Source of the DNA: Aestuariivirga litoralis
Lineage (GTDB): Bacteria > Pseudomonadota > Alphaproteobacteria > Rhizobiales > Aestuariivirgaceae
Length of the DNA: 64,000 bases
Assembly (NCBI RefSeq): GCF_015714715.1
Contig: NZ_WAHS01000001.1
Location: 1 to 64,000 of the forward strand
Direction of reading: 5' to 3'
The notes under the pieces are model-generated. The model searched no databases, was not told the origin of the DNA, and saw nothing but the letters and a program-made list of their open reading frames with translations. Below, in pieces: positions 7,624-15,546 of this stretch. How positions within the stretch are numbered: position 1 is the first letter of the stretch; each line of letters opens with the position of its first letter. The position numbers and the translations under genes are program-made.

Positions 7624-8784
7624 ATGGCACGTTTCAGTTGGGGCATGATTGGCGGCGGCGAAGGCAGCCAGATCGGACCGGTGCATCGCATCAGTTCAGC
7701 ACTCGATGCGCGCTTCGAATTGAAAGCAGGCGCACTCGATGTTGATCCCGTGAAGGGCAGGGACTTTGCCATCCGTCTGGGCGTTGCGCCAGACCGCGCT
7801 TATGGTGATTGGAAGGAGATGCTGGCGGGTGAGAAGTCTCGCCAAGACCGCATCGATCTTGTGACCGTTGCCACGCCCAATTCAACGCACTATCAAATCA
7901 CCAAGGCTTTTCTCGAAGCCGGCATTCATGTGCTCTGCGAGAAGCCGATGACTGTGACGGTTGATGAAGCCGAGGATATTGCGGCGACAGCCAAACGGAC
8001 AGGGGCCATCTGCGCCGTGAACTACGGCTACACAGGATATGCTCTGGTGCGCCACATGCGGGCCATGACTGCACGTGGCGATCTTGGCAAGGTGCGCCTC
8101 ATTGTTGTTGAATTCTCGCACGGCTTTCATGCCGATGCGAGCGATGCCGATAACCCGCGCATGCGTTGGCGCTATGATCCGGCCCAAGCTGGAATTTCTG
8201 GGCAATTCGCTGATTGCGGCATTCATGCCTTGCATATGGCCAGCTTTGTGTCCGGCCAGAATGCACGTGAACTTTCAGCCGATTTCGTGTCCACCATTTC
8301 CAGCCGCAAGCTGGAAGATGATGCCATGGTGAATGTGCGTATGGATGGCGGAACAACGGTCAGGCTTTGGACGAGCTCTGTGGCCGTTGGAAGTTTCCAT
8401 GGTTTCAACATCAGGGTCTTTGGGGAGAAGGGTGGCCTGCGCTGGGCGCAGCAATGGCCCGACCAACTCTATTGGACGCCGCTCAATGGCCGTACCGAAA
8501 AGATCGAGCGTGGCATGGGCGGCCTTTCTGCTGATGCAGAGCGTGCAACGCGCATTGCCACTGGCCATTCGGAAGGCATGCTGGTGGCCTTTGCCAATAT
8601 TTATGCTGATCTTGCCGAGGTGATTGAAGCGCGAAAGAACAAGTCAGCGGCCAATCCGCTGGCGCTGCATTTCCCAACGGCTGTTGATGGTTTGCGGTCG
8701 ATTGCCGCGATCAAGGCTTCGGTTGAATCCGCCAAAGCAGGTGGTGCCTGGACGGACGCGCGGCCGCCCAGCTTGCGAAGCTAA
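7624..8784 (+). CDS. Second Gfo/Idh/MocA-family dehydrogenase
   Basis: A 386-residue Gfo/Idh/MocA oxidoreductase, longer than the gene at 5606 and of a different branch. Visible motifs are WGMIGGGEGSQIGPVH (Rossmann loop), LCEKPMTVT, and QFADCGIHALHMASF (Asp/His catalytic region). The ATG at 7624 follows AGGAG at a proper distance; six extra codons upstream would run back into iolE and are rejected. It is the third gene of the rightward operon, 14 bases after iolE. With the dehydrogenases at 5606 and 10801 it makes three paralogous cyclitol-type dehydrogenases in one locus, suggesting several stereoisomers or an amino-inositol are handled. Its 3' end overlaps the convergent LacI gene by 4 bases. 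Confidence 0.87.
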   Translation: MARFSWGMIGGGEGSQIGPVHRISSALDARFELKAGALDVDPVKGRDFAIRLGVAPDRAYGDWKEMLAGEKSRQDRIDLVTVATPNSTHYQITKAFLEAGIHVLCEKPMTVTVDEAEDIAATAKRTGAICAVNYGYTGYALVRHMRAMTARGDLGKVRLIVVEFSHGFHADASDADNPRMRWRYDPAQAGISGQFADCGIHALHMASFVSGQNARELSADFVSTISSRKLEDDAMVNVRMDGGTTVRLWTSSVAVGSFHGFNIRVFGEKGGLRWAQQWPDQLYWTPLNGRTEKIERGMGGLSADAERATRIATGHSEGMLVAFANIYADLAEVIEARKNKSAANPLALHFPTAVDGLRSIAAIKASVESAKAGGAWTDARPPSLRS

Positions 8785-9842
8785 AGCTGCCGCAAGGTGC
8801 CACGCGACACAGCTTCGCAGGCGAAATATTTCGTCTCTGGTTCTAGCGCATGATCGGCGACGAGTTCGATGGATCGCTCAACGGCGGCGACAATGATCTC
8901 AGCAATGGGCTGGCGGATGGTAGACAGGTTGTAAGCAGCCCATGAGGCCAACGCGATATCATTGAAACCGAGAACGCCCACATCCCCCGGCACTGAAAGG
9001 CCGCGCTCCTTGCAGGCATCAAGCGCGCCGATGGCCAAGATGTCATCCCCGCAGAAAACGGCTTCGATCTTCTTGTCGTTCAAAAGCTGCAGCATCGTGT
9101 CTCGTCCGCTCTGGTGCGAGTAGGATTCACCAAAAACCTCGGCGATGGGAACAATGCCCTTGTCTCTTAATCCCGCACGGAAGCCTCGCAAACGATCGGC
9201 CGTTGAACTTGCAGTTTGTGGCCCGCCGAGGAAAGCCAGCTTGCGATAGCCGTGATCCAGCATGATTTCAGCGGCGAGTTTGCCGCCCTGCGCATTGTCA
9301 GCCCCCACCACGTGCTTTGGGTGTTTGGTCGAGGGCCTTCCGAAAGCATGAACCAGCGGGATGCTCGCCGAAAGGCAGCCTTTGATGAAGGCAGGCGATA
9401 CAGTGGAAGAAGCGATGATCACGCAATCCACGCTGTATTGCCGAAGCATTGCAATGGCCTTTTGCGGATCGGAATTGCCGGAGAGATTGGCGAGCAGGGG
9501 CCTCAGACCATGGTCCTGCAGTCGCCTCGTGAACAGATCGAAAATTTCCATGAAGGCAGGATTGTCGAAATTGTTGGAGACAAGGCCGATCAATTCGGTT
9601 CGTCCCGTCATCAGGCTGCGCGCCATGGCGTTGGGCTGGTATCCCAGGGCGCGGGCGGCCTTCATGATTATTTCGCGCGTGGCGGGAGCTACACTTGCCC
9701 CATCGGTGAAGGCGCGCGACACGGCGGAGATCGACACCCCGGCGCGATCAGCCACCTGCCTGGCCGTTATGTTCCGGCTGGGCGGCTTGACGTCAATTGG
9801 CGGCATGGATGTTCGCGGCAATTTTGGCCTGTCAGATTTCAC
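8781..9842 (-). CDS. LacI-family transcriptional regulator, likely of the iol genes
   Basis: A 353-residue LacI/GalR regulator. An N-terminal helix-turn-helix (ITARQVADRAGVSISAVSRAF, then the hinge helix NAMARSLMTGRTELIGLV) precedes a periplasmic-binding-protein-like effector domain with FLGGPQTASSTADRLRGF and GFNDIALASW. The start is a GTG at 9842, which gives a 25-residue tail before the HTH. An ATG at 9806 would give a more typical N-terminus and is equally possible. It is convergent with the dehydrogenase operon. The perfect AAGCGCTT-centred palindrome at 5577-5592 fits the operator type of this family, so it is the first candidate for the iol repressor, presumably released by an inositol-pathway intermediate. 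Confidence 0.9.
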   Translation of the reverse strand: MKSDRPKLPRTSMPPIDVKPPSRNITARQVADRAGVSISAVSRAFTDGASVAPATREIIMKAARALGYQPNAMARSLMTGRTELIGLVSNNFDNPAFMEIFDLFTRRLQDHGLRPLLANLSGNSDPQKAIAMLRQYSVDCVIIASSTVSPAFIKGCLSASIPLVHAFGRPSTKHPKHVVGADNAQGGKLAAEIMLDHGYRKLAFLGGPQTASSTADRLRGFRAGLRDKGIVPIAEVFGESYSHQSGRDTMLQLLNDKKIEAVFCGDDILAIGALDACKERGLSVPGDVGVLGFNDIALASWAAYNLSTIRQPIAEIIVAAVERSIELVADHALEPETKYFACEAVSRGTLRQL

Positions 9843-9926
9843 ACATTCAATGCGATTAGTTCTTTGCGCATTTGAGCGTTAGATAACAAGCTGTCAATCG
9901 TCAGGACAGTTTGATGTAACGACCGT

Positions 9927-10790
9927 TCAGGAGGCGGCAGAAACCTTGTCCAGCGCGGTTTGCATGGCGTCAAAACTCGTCTTTAGTTCACGCTCGAGAT
10001 TCGCATTCGAATGAACCGATGGTGCAAAACATTCATATGAGAACGCACCTTTGTAGCCACGGGCCAAGAGTTTTTTAATCTGTTCAATGTTCCCGAGCCT
10101 GTCGTCTGATGTCACCAGTATCCTGTGTTCGTCGCGCATCTGGTCTATGCCGACACTGGCATCGACAACCCCAGAGATATGCACAATACCCGTCTCCTCC
10201 GGGAAGAACTCTGTCTCGTTTGCAAGGTGATGATGGAACGTGTCATGCACAAGCTTGTAGTGCGCTTCTCCTCCCACAGCCTTAAACGCCTCGATTGCTT
10301 CGCGCTTGCGGCGCAATGAGGACGTGCTGAACCCCAGGGGCTCGACGAGCGCAATCAAGCCTGACGTCTTCAAGAGAGGCAGAATTTGCGTGAGCGCAAA
10401 ATGCAATCCGGAAATCCTCGAATCATCCGATTCCACTTTCCCGTCATTGGAGGGGATCAGCGAAATGGACTGGGCCCCGCTTTGTTGAGCCTCTTTAATT
10501 AGCCGCTCCACTTTCACGCGAATGGTATCTGACCAGCGATTAAAGCCGTAAACTTCCGAGAGGCCCAACAACTTGACATTTTTCGTCAGCGCGTAGGCGC
10601 CAATCTCTGCGGGATCTCTGCCGTCAAAGAAGGCGCGATCTGCAAGTTTCTTGTCGGAGAGATCATTGCGAAGCTCAATTCCGCTACAGCCCAGCCGCGC
10701 CGCGAGATCGATGAACTCTTTAGCATCCAACCGGGGTGCGGTGATGTGATTCAATGCGAAATGGATTTCGTGTTTCATATTCATATTCAT
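9927..10790 (-). CDS. IolI/MocC-like TIM-barrel isomerase
   Basis: A protein of about 287 residues of the sugar phosphate isomerase/epimerase (AP-endonuclease-2 TIM-barrel) family. Metal-site motifs include GCSGIELRND, ALVEPLGF, HDTFHHHL, VHISGVVD and FSYECFAP. This pattern resembles 2-keto-myo-inositol isomerases (IolI) and the rhizobial rhizopine protein MocC; the two cannot be separated by eye. Several in-frame starts lie within 21 bases (GTG 10799, ATG 10790, 10784 and 10778); none has a strong ribosome site and 10790 is a compromise. It is the last gene of the leftward operon mocD-mocE-PanB-like-iolG, 10 bases after iolG. Confidence 0.72.
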   Translation of the reverse strand: MNMNMKHEIHFALNHITAPRLDAKEFIDLAARLGCSGIELRNDLSDKKLADRAFFDGRDPAEIGAYALTKNVKLLGLSEVYGFNRWSDTIRVKVERLIKEAQQSGAQSISLIPSNDGKVESDDSRISGLHFALTQILPLLKTSGLIALVEPLGFSTSSLRRKREAIEAFKAVGGEAHYKLVHDTFHHHLANETEFFPEETGIVHISGVVDASVGIDQMRDEHRILVTSDDRLGNIEQIKKLLARGYKGAFSYECFAPSVHSNANLERELKTSFDAMQTALDKVSAAS

Positions 10791-10800
10791 ACCCACCACT

Positions 10801-11793
10801 TCACGCCACCTTCACAGGCTTGCCCGTCTGCCAGGACACAGTGGCAGCGTCAGCGAGTTTCTGGGCCTGCAAGCCATCAAAGCCTGAAGGTTTGGGATTG
10901 CGGTCGCCGGATTCAACAGCAGCGATGAAGGTATTGAGCTCATGGGCATAGGCCGCGCCATAACGCTCAAGGAAGAAGTTCTGAATGGGATCAGCTTTGG
11001 TGCCTTCAGCATTGTGAACTTCAACCGTGGTATTGTGCACATTGCGGGCGGAAAGCATGCCCTTTGAACCATGAACCTCCATGCGCTGGTCATAGCCATA
11101 GGTGGCGCGCCTGGAATTGGTGATGACCGCAATGCGGCCCGAGGCCGTCTGCATTTGAACAGCCGCCGTATCAACGTCACCGGCCACGCCAATGGCCTTG
11201 TCAACCAGGGCGGAACCCAAGGCATGCACCACCACGAATTCTTCGCCCATCAGAAAGCGCGCCATGTCGAGATCATGGATCATCATGTCCCGGAACAAGC
11301 CGCCTGAGCCTTTGACATAGTCAGCAGGCGGGGGATTGGGATCACGCGAGATCACAGTCACCAGTTCCACATCGCCGATCACACCCTTGCGGATGCGTTG
11401 TTCCAGCTCGCCGAAATTAGGGTCAAAGCGCCGGTTAAAGCCAATCATCAAGGTTGACTTGTTCTTCTCCACCACTTTCAGGGTCTGCTCGATCAGCTCC
11501 ACGGACAGCGACACCGGCTTCTCGCACATGATCGACTTGCCATTGTTGGAAGCCGCCTGGATCTGCTCAGCGTGAAAACCTGTCGGAGAGCCGATCAATA
11601 CCGCATCGACATCCTTTGCCTTCATGATCTCGTCAACGGACGCGACCTTGGCACCATATTGCGCAGCCAGAGCCTCCGCTGCCGCGGGCATGGCATCGGC
11701 GATATAGCTGAGCTTCGCCTTGGAATTCAAAGCGATGGTCTTGGAATGCACCTTGCCAATGCGGCCTGCGCCGATAACGCCAAATCTGATCAT
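10801..11793 (-). CDS. iolG: myo-Inositol 2-dehydrogenase
   Basis: A 330-residue Gfo/Idh/MocA dehydrogenase matching inositol 2-dehydrogenase. Landmarks are RFGVIGAGRIGKVHSKT (Rossmann), MCEKPVSLS (E-K-P), IGFNRRFDPNF, and GGLFRDMMIHDLDMARFL, where D and H of DMMIHD form the catalytic dyad. It oxidises myo-inositol to 2-keto-myo-inositol with NAD, the entry step of the pathway completed by iolE, iolD, iolB, iolC and iolJ in this window. The open frame continues 93 codons upstream but only as a shadow of the PanB-like gene. The ATG at 11793 has a GGGAGAGC ribosome site. It lies 22 bases after the PanB-like gene in the leftward operon. Confidence 0.9.
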   Translation of the reverse strand: MIRFGVIGAGRIGKVHSKTIALNSKAKLSYIADAMPAAAEALAAQYGAKVASVDEIMKAKDVDAVLIGSPTGFHAEQIQAASNNGKSIMCEKPVSLSVELIEQTLKVVEKNKSTLMIGFNRRFDPNFGELEQRIRKGVIGDVELVTVISRDPNPPPADYVKGSGGLFRDMMIHDLDMARFLMGEEFVVVHALGSALVDKAIGVAGDVDTAAVQMQTASGRIAVITNSRRATYGYDQRMEVHGSKGMLSARNVHNTTVEVHNAEGTKADPIQNFFLERYGAAYAHELNTFIAAVESGDRNPKPSGFDGLQAQKLADAATVSWQTGKPVKVA

Positions 11794-11815
11794 ATTAGCT
11801 CTCCCATTCTGTTCG

Positions 11816-12616
11816 CTATTTGCCCGCCAGCATTTTCTTGAAAGCATCCATTTCGGCTTTGGGCGCCGTAACCAAATACTCTGGGGTCGGCCAGCCCCCC
11901 GATTGAACCTCAGCCACGAAAGACTTGAAAGCATCCACGCGCATCGTCTGGATGCGCGCATATTCTGCTGCAAGATTTGCATATTTCTTGGCATGCCGGG
12001 GCACATGGCCCGAATTGGTACCCAGCACGTCACAGCCAAACAGATATTGGCAATCGCCGCCTGAGCCGCCACCCATGGAGACCAGAAACAGATCTGTGTG
12101 CTTCGATATTTCGGCGGTCACTTCCGGCGGCACCACTTCAATCTCAACGCCGAATGCGCCAGCTTCTTCATAACGTTTGACCTGCTCAAATACCTGTTTA
12201 GCGCTTGCAGCGGTCTTACCGACGGCTTTGAAGCCGCCCGTCCAAGTGGCCTTGGACGGAATCAAACCAACATGACCGATGACCGGAACGGCCTCTTCGG
12301 CCAGACGTTTCACGGTTTGCAATGAGGCCGAGCAATAGACGGCATCGGCACCGGCCTTCAGCATTTTGAATGACCAGTCGATGAAGAAGTCGGTGTTGCC
12401 GCCTTCGAAATAATTCATGCCTGGAACTGCAAACAGGCTGGGGCCGACATCGCGAAATCGCGGCTCAATCATCATTTCTGGTGGAACGGATACCATGTCG
12501 ATTCCGGCGGCTTCTGCGGCTGCAAGCTCATCCCAGCTTTCCGTCCGCATCATGGTATATTGAACCTTGCCCTTGTTGGCGCGGATATCGGCGATGGTGG
12601 GGCGTTTGCGGGCCAT
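11816..12616 (-). CDS. Divergent PanB-like (ketopantoate hydroxymethyltransferase family) protein
   Basis: A 266-residue protein with the PanB TIM-barrel order: TIADIRANKGK at the N-terminus, GHVGLIPSK (114-122), GGFKAVGKT (127-135), and AGAFGVEIEVVP (152-163), whose E160 aligns with the catalytic Glu of PanB. Other PanB hallmarks are altered. The metal-binding D-S segment is MVSVPPEM, and the K-x-E-G-G strand reads YCSAS (94-98), so the usual Mg ligands appear to be missing. True PanB adds a hydroxymethyl group from methylene-tetrahydrofolate to ketoisovalerate. The position between mocE and iolG argues against pantothenate synthesis and for a role in cyclitol breakdown, perhaps in one-carbon transfer or retro-aldol chemistry. 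Function unknown. Confidence 0.7.
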   Translation of the reverse strand: MARKRPTIADIRANKGKVQYTMMRTESWDELAAAEAAGIDMVSVPPEMMIEPRFRDVGPSLFAVPGMNYFEGGNTDFFIDWSFKMLKAGADAVYCSASLQTVKRLAEEAVPVIGHVGLIPSKATWTGGFKAVGKTAASAKQVFEQVKRYEEAGAFGVEIEVVPPEVTAEISKHTDLFLVSMGGGSGGDCQYLFGCDVLGTNSGHVPRHAKKYANLAAEYARIQTMRVDAFKSFVAEVQSGGWPTPEYLVTAPKAEMDAFKKMLAGK

Positions 12617-12636
12617 GATTTTCCTTGAGCTTCAGA

Positions 12637-12951
12637 TCAGACAATTGCGATGAAGATCTTCAAGTTTTCGATTTTGACAGGGTATGTTTTCAAGTTCACG
12701 CAAACAGGCGCGCCCTTGGCTGCACCCGTGGTGTAGTCAAACCGGCCATTATGCTTGGGGCATTCGATGATGGTGTCCATCACCAACCCATCGGCGAGAT
12801 GGACGCGCTCATGCGTGCAAAGCCCGTCGGTCGCGTAGAACTTGTCATCGGGTGAACGATAGATCGCGTAGGACTTTCCCTCATGATCAAAGCGGATCAC
12901 ATCTTCCTGATTGATGTCATCCTTGTCGCAAACCTCCACCCAATTGGTCAT
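12637..12951 (-). CDS. mocE: Rieske [2Fe-2S] ferredoxin, MocE-like
   Basis: A 104-residue soluble Rieske-type ferredoxin. The cluster ligands are C45-x-H47 (LCTHERVHLADG) and C64-x2-H67 (CPKHNGRFD). The size and spacing fit small electron carriers for oxygenases. It follows the MocD-like oxygenase gene and its ATG overlaps that stop by 4 bases. An upstream in-frame extension of 40 codons lies inside mocD and is rejected. In rhizopine-catabolising rhizobia mocD, mocE and mocF encode an oxygenase, a ferredoxin and a reductase thought to remove the O-methyl group of 3-O-methyl-scyllo-inosamine. No mocF-like reductase is in the window, so electrons must come from a reductase encoded elsewhere. 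Confidence 0.82.
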   Translation of the reverse strand: MTNWVEVCDKDDINQEDVIRFDHEGKSYAIYRSPDDKFYATDGLCTHERVHLADGLVMDTIIECPKHNGRFDYTTGAAKGAPVCVNLKTYPVKIENLKIFIAIV

Positions 12952-14051
12952 GATGCGCTGTCCAAGATGCTGGCGGGGTCGGATTGTCCATGGAGGCTTG
13001 GGCGATAGGGCTTCGCGGTTGGCGGCAAAGCACGCAACAGGAAATAGTCTTCGCCCTTGAATTGGCGCCACCAGACCGGAATCATCTCACGATAGGCGGC
13101 TCCCATGGAGGGTGAGGGGGCAGGGAGGTCGCCCTTGATGATCTCATGCAGTCTGGGCAGTGCGTGGTAAGGCACCATCGGGAACATGTGATGCTCAATA
13201 TGATAGTTCATGTTCCAATAGATGAAGCGCGAGATCGGGTTGATATAGACGGTACGCGAATTCATGCGGTGGTCGAGTACATTATCGGCGAGCCCGCCAT
13301 GCTGCATCAGACCAGTCAAAATATGATGCCAAGCGCCGTAAAGCCGAGGCAGGCCCACCAGAAGCAGCGGCAGGATGGACTGGAAATAGAAACAAGCCGC
13401 AAGGGTTGCTACATAGATAAGCATCCACACGCGGGCGACGAAAATAACTTTCGGCCATTCAGATTCGGGTATGAAGGTTTTTTCTTCATCAGTCACAATC
13501 CCCGCAACGTTGATGAGCATCATTTTCAATGCGTCATAGGCATCGAGAATTCCGGTGAAGGCGACAAGGACCTTGAACAGAACCGGTGGCCGCATCACCG
13601 CAATTTCGGGATCGAGCCCGACGATAATGGTATCGGTGTGGTGACGCGTATGGCTCCAGCGCCAACGTGTGGGATTGCGCATGATCATGAAACAGGCGAT
13701 TTGATAGACGACGTTATTCATCCAGCGCGTCTTGAAGGCGGTGCCGTGGCCACACTCATGCCAGCGAGAATCCGTCGCTGATCCATAGAGTACGCCATAG
13801 CAGAGGAGTGGAATGACGGCCCACCAGCTTGGCCAGATATAAATTGCCCAGGCGGCAAAGATCACCATGGCACCGAGCCATACAATCGTGTCGCGCGTGG
13901 CGGGACCATCCGTCCGTTTCATCAGGTCTTTCATGACCTGGCGGCTCACTTCAGAATGATACCATTCGGCTGACTTCAGGCCGGCCTCTTCGGCAAGCTT
14001 GGCATCTTGCCCCAGCATTCCATAGTCGCGTTGCTTGTGAACTTTGGTCAT
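12948..14051 (-). CDS. mocD: MocD-like membrane di-iron oxygenase (fatty-acid-desaturase superfamily)
   Basis: A 367-residue integral membrane protein of the fatty-acid desaturase/hydroxylase superfamily. The three histidine boxes that bind the di-iron centre are present: HECGH (98-102), HTRHH (134-138) and HIEHH (284-288). Paired hydrophobic segments lie around 57-92 and 205-235. Coupling to a Rieske ferredoxin and an inositol pathway points to MocD of rhizopine catabolism rather than to lipid desaturation. The likely reaction is oxidative O-demethylation of a methylated cyclitol, releasing formaldehyde. It is first in the leftward operon that ends with iolG and a TIM-barrel isomerase. Its promoter region is shared with the divergent LacI gene at 14182. 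Lipid desaturation remains possible. Confidence 0.82.
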   Translation of the reverse strand: MTKVHKQRDYGMLGQDAKLAEEAGLKSAEWYHSEVSRQVMKDLMKRTDGPATRDTIVWLGAMVIFAAWAIYIWPSWWAVIPLLCYGVLYGSATDSRWHECGHGTAFKTRWMNNVVYQIACFMIMRNPTRWRWSHTRHHTDTIIVGLDPEIAVMRPPVLFKVLVAFTGILDAYDALKMMLINVAGIVTDEEKTFIPESEWPKVIFVARVWMLIYVATLAACFYFQSILPLLLVGLPRLYGAWHHILTGLMQHGGLADNVLDHRMNSRTVYINPISRFIYWNMNYHIEHHMFPMVPYHALPRLHEIIKGDLPAPSPSMGAAYREMIPVWWRQFKGEDYFLLRALPPTAKPYRPSLHGQSDPASILDSAS

Positions 14052-14111
14052 GGAACAGATCTCTTATTCATGGATGGTGCTAGAATAAAAATTCCAGATG
14101 GGCAAAGGGTT

Positions 14112-14150
14112 CCTGACGTAATCTATCAGATTGCATCATTATATGTCAGG
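14112..14150. promoter_or_regulatory. Nested inverted repeats between mocD and a LacI gene
   Basis: In the 130-base divergent promoter region, AATCT-ATC-AGATT (14120-14132) is a perfect 5-3-5 inverted repeat whose symmetry extends to G and C at 14118 and 14134. It is bracketed by CCTGAC (14112-14117) and GTCAGG (14145-14150), also complementary. Such symmetry in front of an autoregulated LacI gene suggests an operator for the protein encoded at 14182-15207. The half-sites differ from the AAGCGCTT operator at 5577-5592, so the two LacI proteins would read different sites. Confidence 0.45.
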
Positions 14151-14181
14151 TGTTATGGGGCGTTCGAGGGACTAACATCTG

Positions 14182-15207
14182 ATGGTTGCACGACCCACGA
14201 TAGCGGATTTGGCGAAGAAAGCTGGGGTCAGCGTGGCGACCGTCGACCGTGTGCTGAATCGGCGATTGCCGGTGCGCGCTGATACCGCGCAACGGGTTGT
14301 GCAAGCGGCGGAAGCCATTGGGTATCATGCGACGGGACTCTTGAAGCGCAGGTTGACTGAAGCTCCCGTGCGCAAGTTTGGCTTCCTGCTGCAAAAGCGC
14401 GATGCCTTCTATCAGGTACTCGGTCGTGAGCTGGCGGATGTTACAAAATTGGCCAGCTACATCGAGGGCAAGCCTATTGTGGAATTCATGGAAGAATTGG
14501 CGCCCGGCTACATAGCATCCAAAATTCGGGAGGTGGCGCCGAAGGTTGATGCCATGGCGGTGGTCGCTGTTGATCATCCACTTATAAATGAAGCTGTCGA
14601 CACCGTGGTCCAGTCTGGAAAGCCTGTATTCTCCCTGTTAAGTGACCTGACTACAGAAATGAAATCCGGCCATATAGGCATGGACGGGAGGAAAGTTGGC
14701 CGCATTGCCGCCTGGACAATCAGTCGTATGGCAAAAAGACAGGGCCAAGTTGGCATCCTGCTGGGCAGTCATCGCTATCTTAATCAGGATTTGGCCGAGA
14801 TCAGCTTCAGGAGCTACATGCGCGAGCATGCTCCCCATTTTACCGTTCTGGAAGCCATCATCAATCTGGACGATGAGCATATCGCCTATGACGCCATTTC
14901 CCACATGGTTGAAAAAAGTGCGGACCTCGTTGCCATCTATGCATGCGGTGGTGGGCAGGACGGTTTGATCAAAGCCCTCCGGGATAAACGTGGTGACCGG
15001 AACATTGTCGCCATCTGCAACGAATTGACGCAAATGACCCGGACTGCATTGATTGATGGCACAATTGATCTTTGCCTCGGACACCCGGTTGTACCCATGG
15101 CTTCGCTCCTGGTGGAAATGATGGCGAAGGCTTGCTCTGCACCTGAGATTCCGCATTTCCCACCACGTCTGTTTTCAGCCGAAATCTTCATCAGCGAAAA
15201 CATCTGA
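14182..15207 (+). CDS. LacI-family transcriptional regulator, divergent from mocD
   Basis: A 341-residue LacI/GalR regulator. The HTH (TIADLAKKAGVSVATVDRVLN) is at the very N-terminus, followed by the linker AAEAIGYHATGLLKRRL and a sugar-binding effector domain (HIGMDGRKVGRIAAW, IYACGGGQDGLIKAL). The VDRVLN recognition helix and the ligand domain resemble LacI proteins found next to RbsABC-type inositol or ribose importers. It is divergent from the mocD operon and lies directly before the importer genes, so it probably controls one or both. The ATG at 14182 has a rather distant GAGGGA. Repressor or activator action cannot be decided from sequence. Confidence 0.88.
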   Translation: MVARPTIADLAKKAGVSVATVDRVLNRRLPVRADTAQRVVQAAEAIGYHATGLLKRRLTEAPVRKFGFLLQKRDAFYQVLGRELADVTKLASYIEGKPIVEFMEELAPGYIASKIREVAPKVDAMAVVAVDHPLINEAVDTVVQSGKPVFSLLSDLTTEMKSGHIGMDGRKVGRIAAWTISRMAKRQGQVGILLGSHRYLNQDLAEISFRSYMREHAPHFTVLEAIINLDDEHIAYDAISHMVEKSADLVAIYACGGGQDGLIKALRDKRGDRNIVAICNELTQMTRTALIDGTIDLCLGHPVVPMASLLVEMMAKACSAPEIPHFPPRLFSAEIFISENI

Positions 15208-15546
15208 ACTACAGGCGCCTTGGTCCGCAATGATAGTTTTTGATAGTTATTGGCTCGGCCAGCAGCACTTTGTTGACTCCGATCCAGAATAGAATAATCC
15301 TTCCAATACTATCCCGAGATGCACCAAATCTTCCATTTTGGGATACCGCAAAGCGCCAAAAGAAGCACGAGCGGAAGGGAGGGTTAAATGGTTTTACATT
15401 CCTGTCTTCATGACTTGGCCACACGCGCCGCAACCTGTTTGCCGGAAGGCATTTGGATTTGAGGCCAACTTTTATTCCCCCTTGGGGAACTCCGGCCAAG
15501 TGAACGGGTGCTGCCGGACACCCGATAAAAGGGAGTTACACTCAAA
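15208..15546 (+). promoter_or_regulatory. Leader region of the cyclitol importer operon
   Basis: This stretch of 339 bases precedes the binding-protein gene. TTGACT (15273-15278) and TAATCC (15295-15300), 16 bases apart, form a moderate promoter candidate with a leader of roughly 240 bases. Inside the leader is a 24-codon reading frame (15388-15462) with a strong AAGGGAGGG in front; it resembles nothing known and may be chance or a leader peptide. A good ribosome site (AAGGGAG, about 15530) serves the binding-protein gene. Confidence 0.4.
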
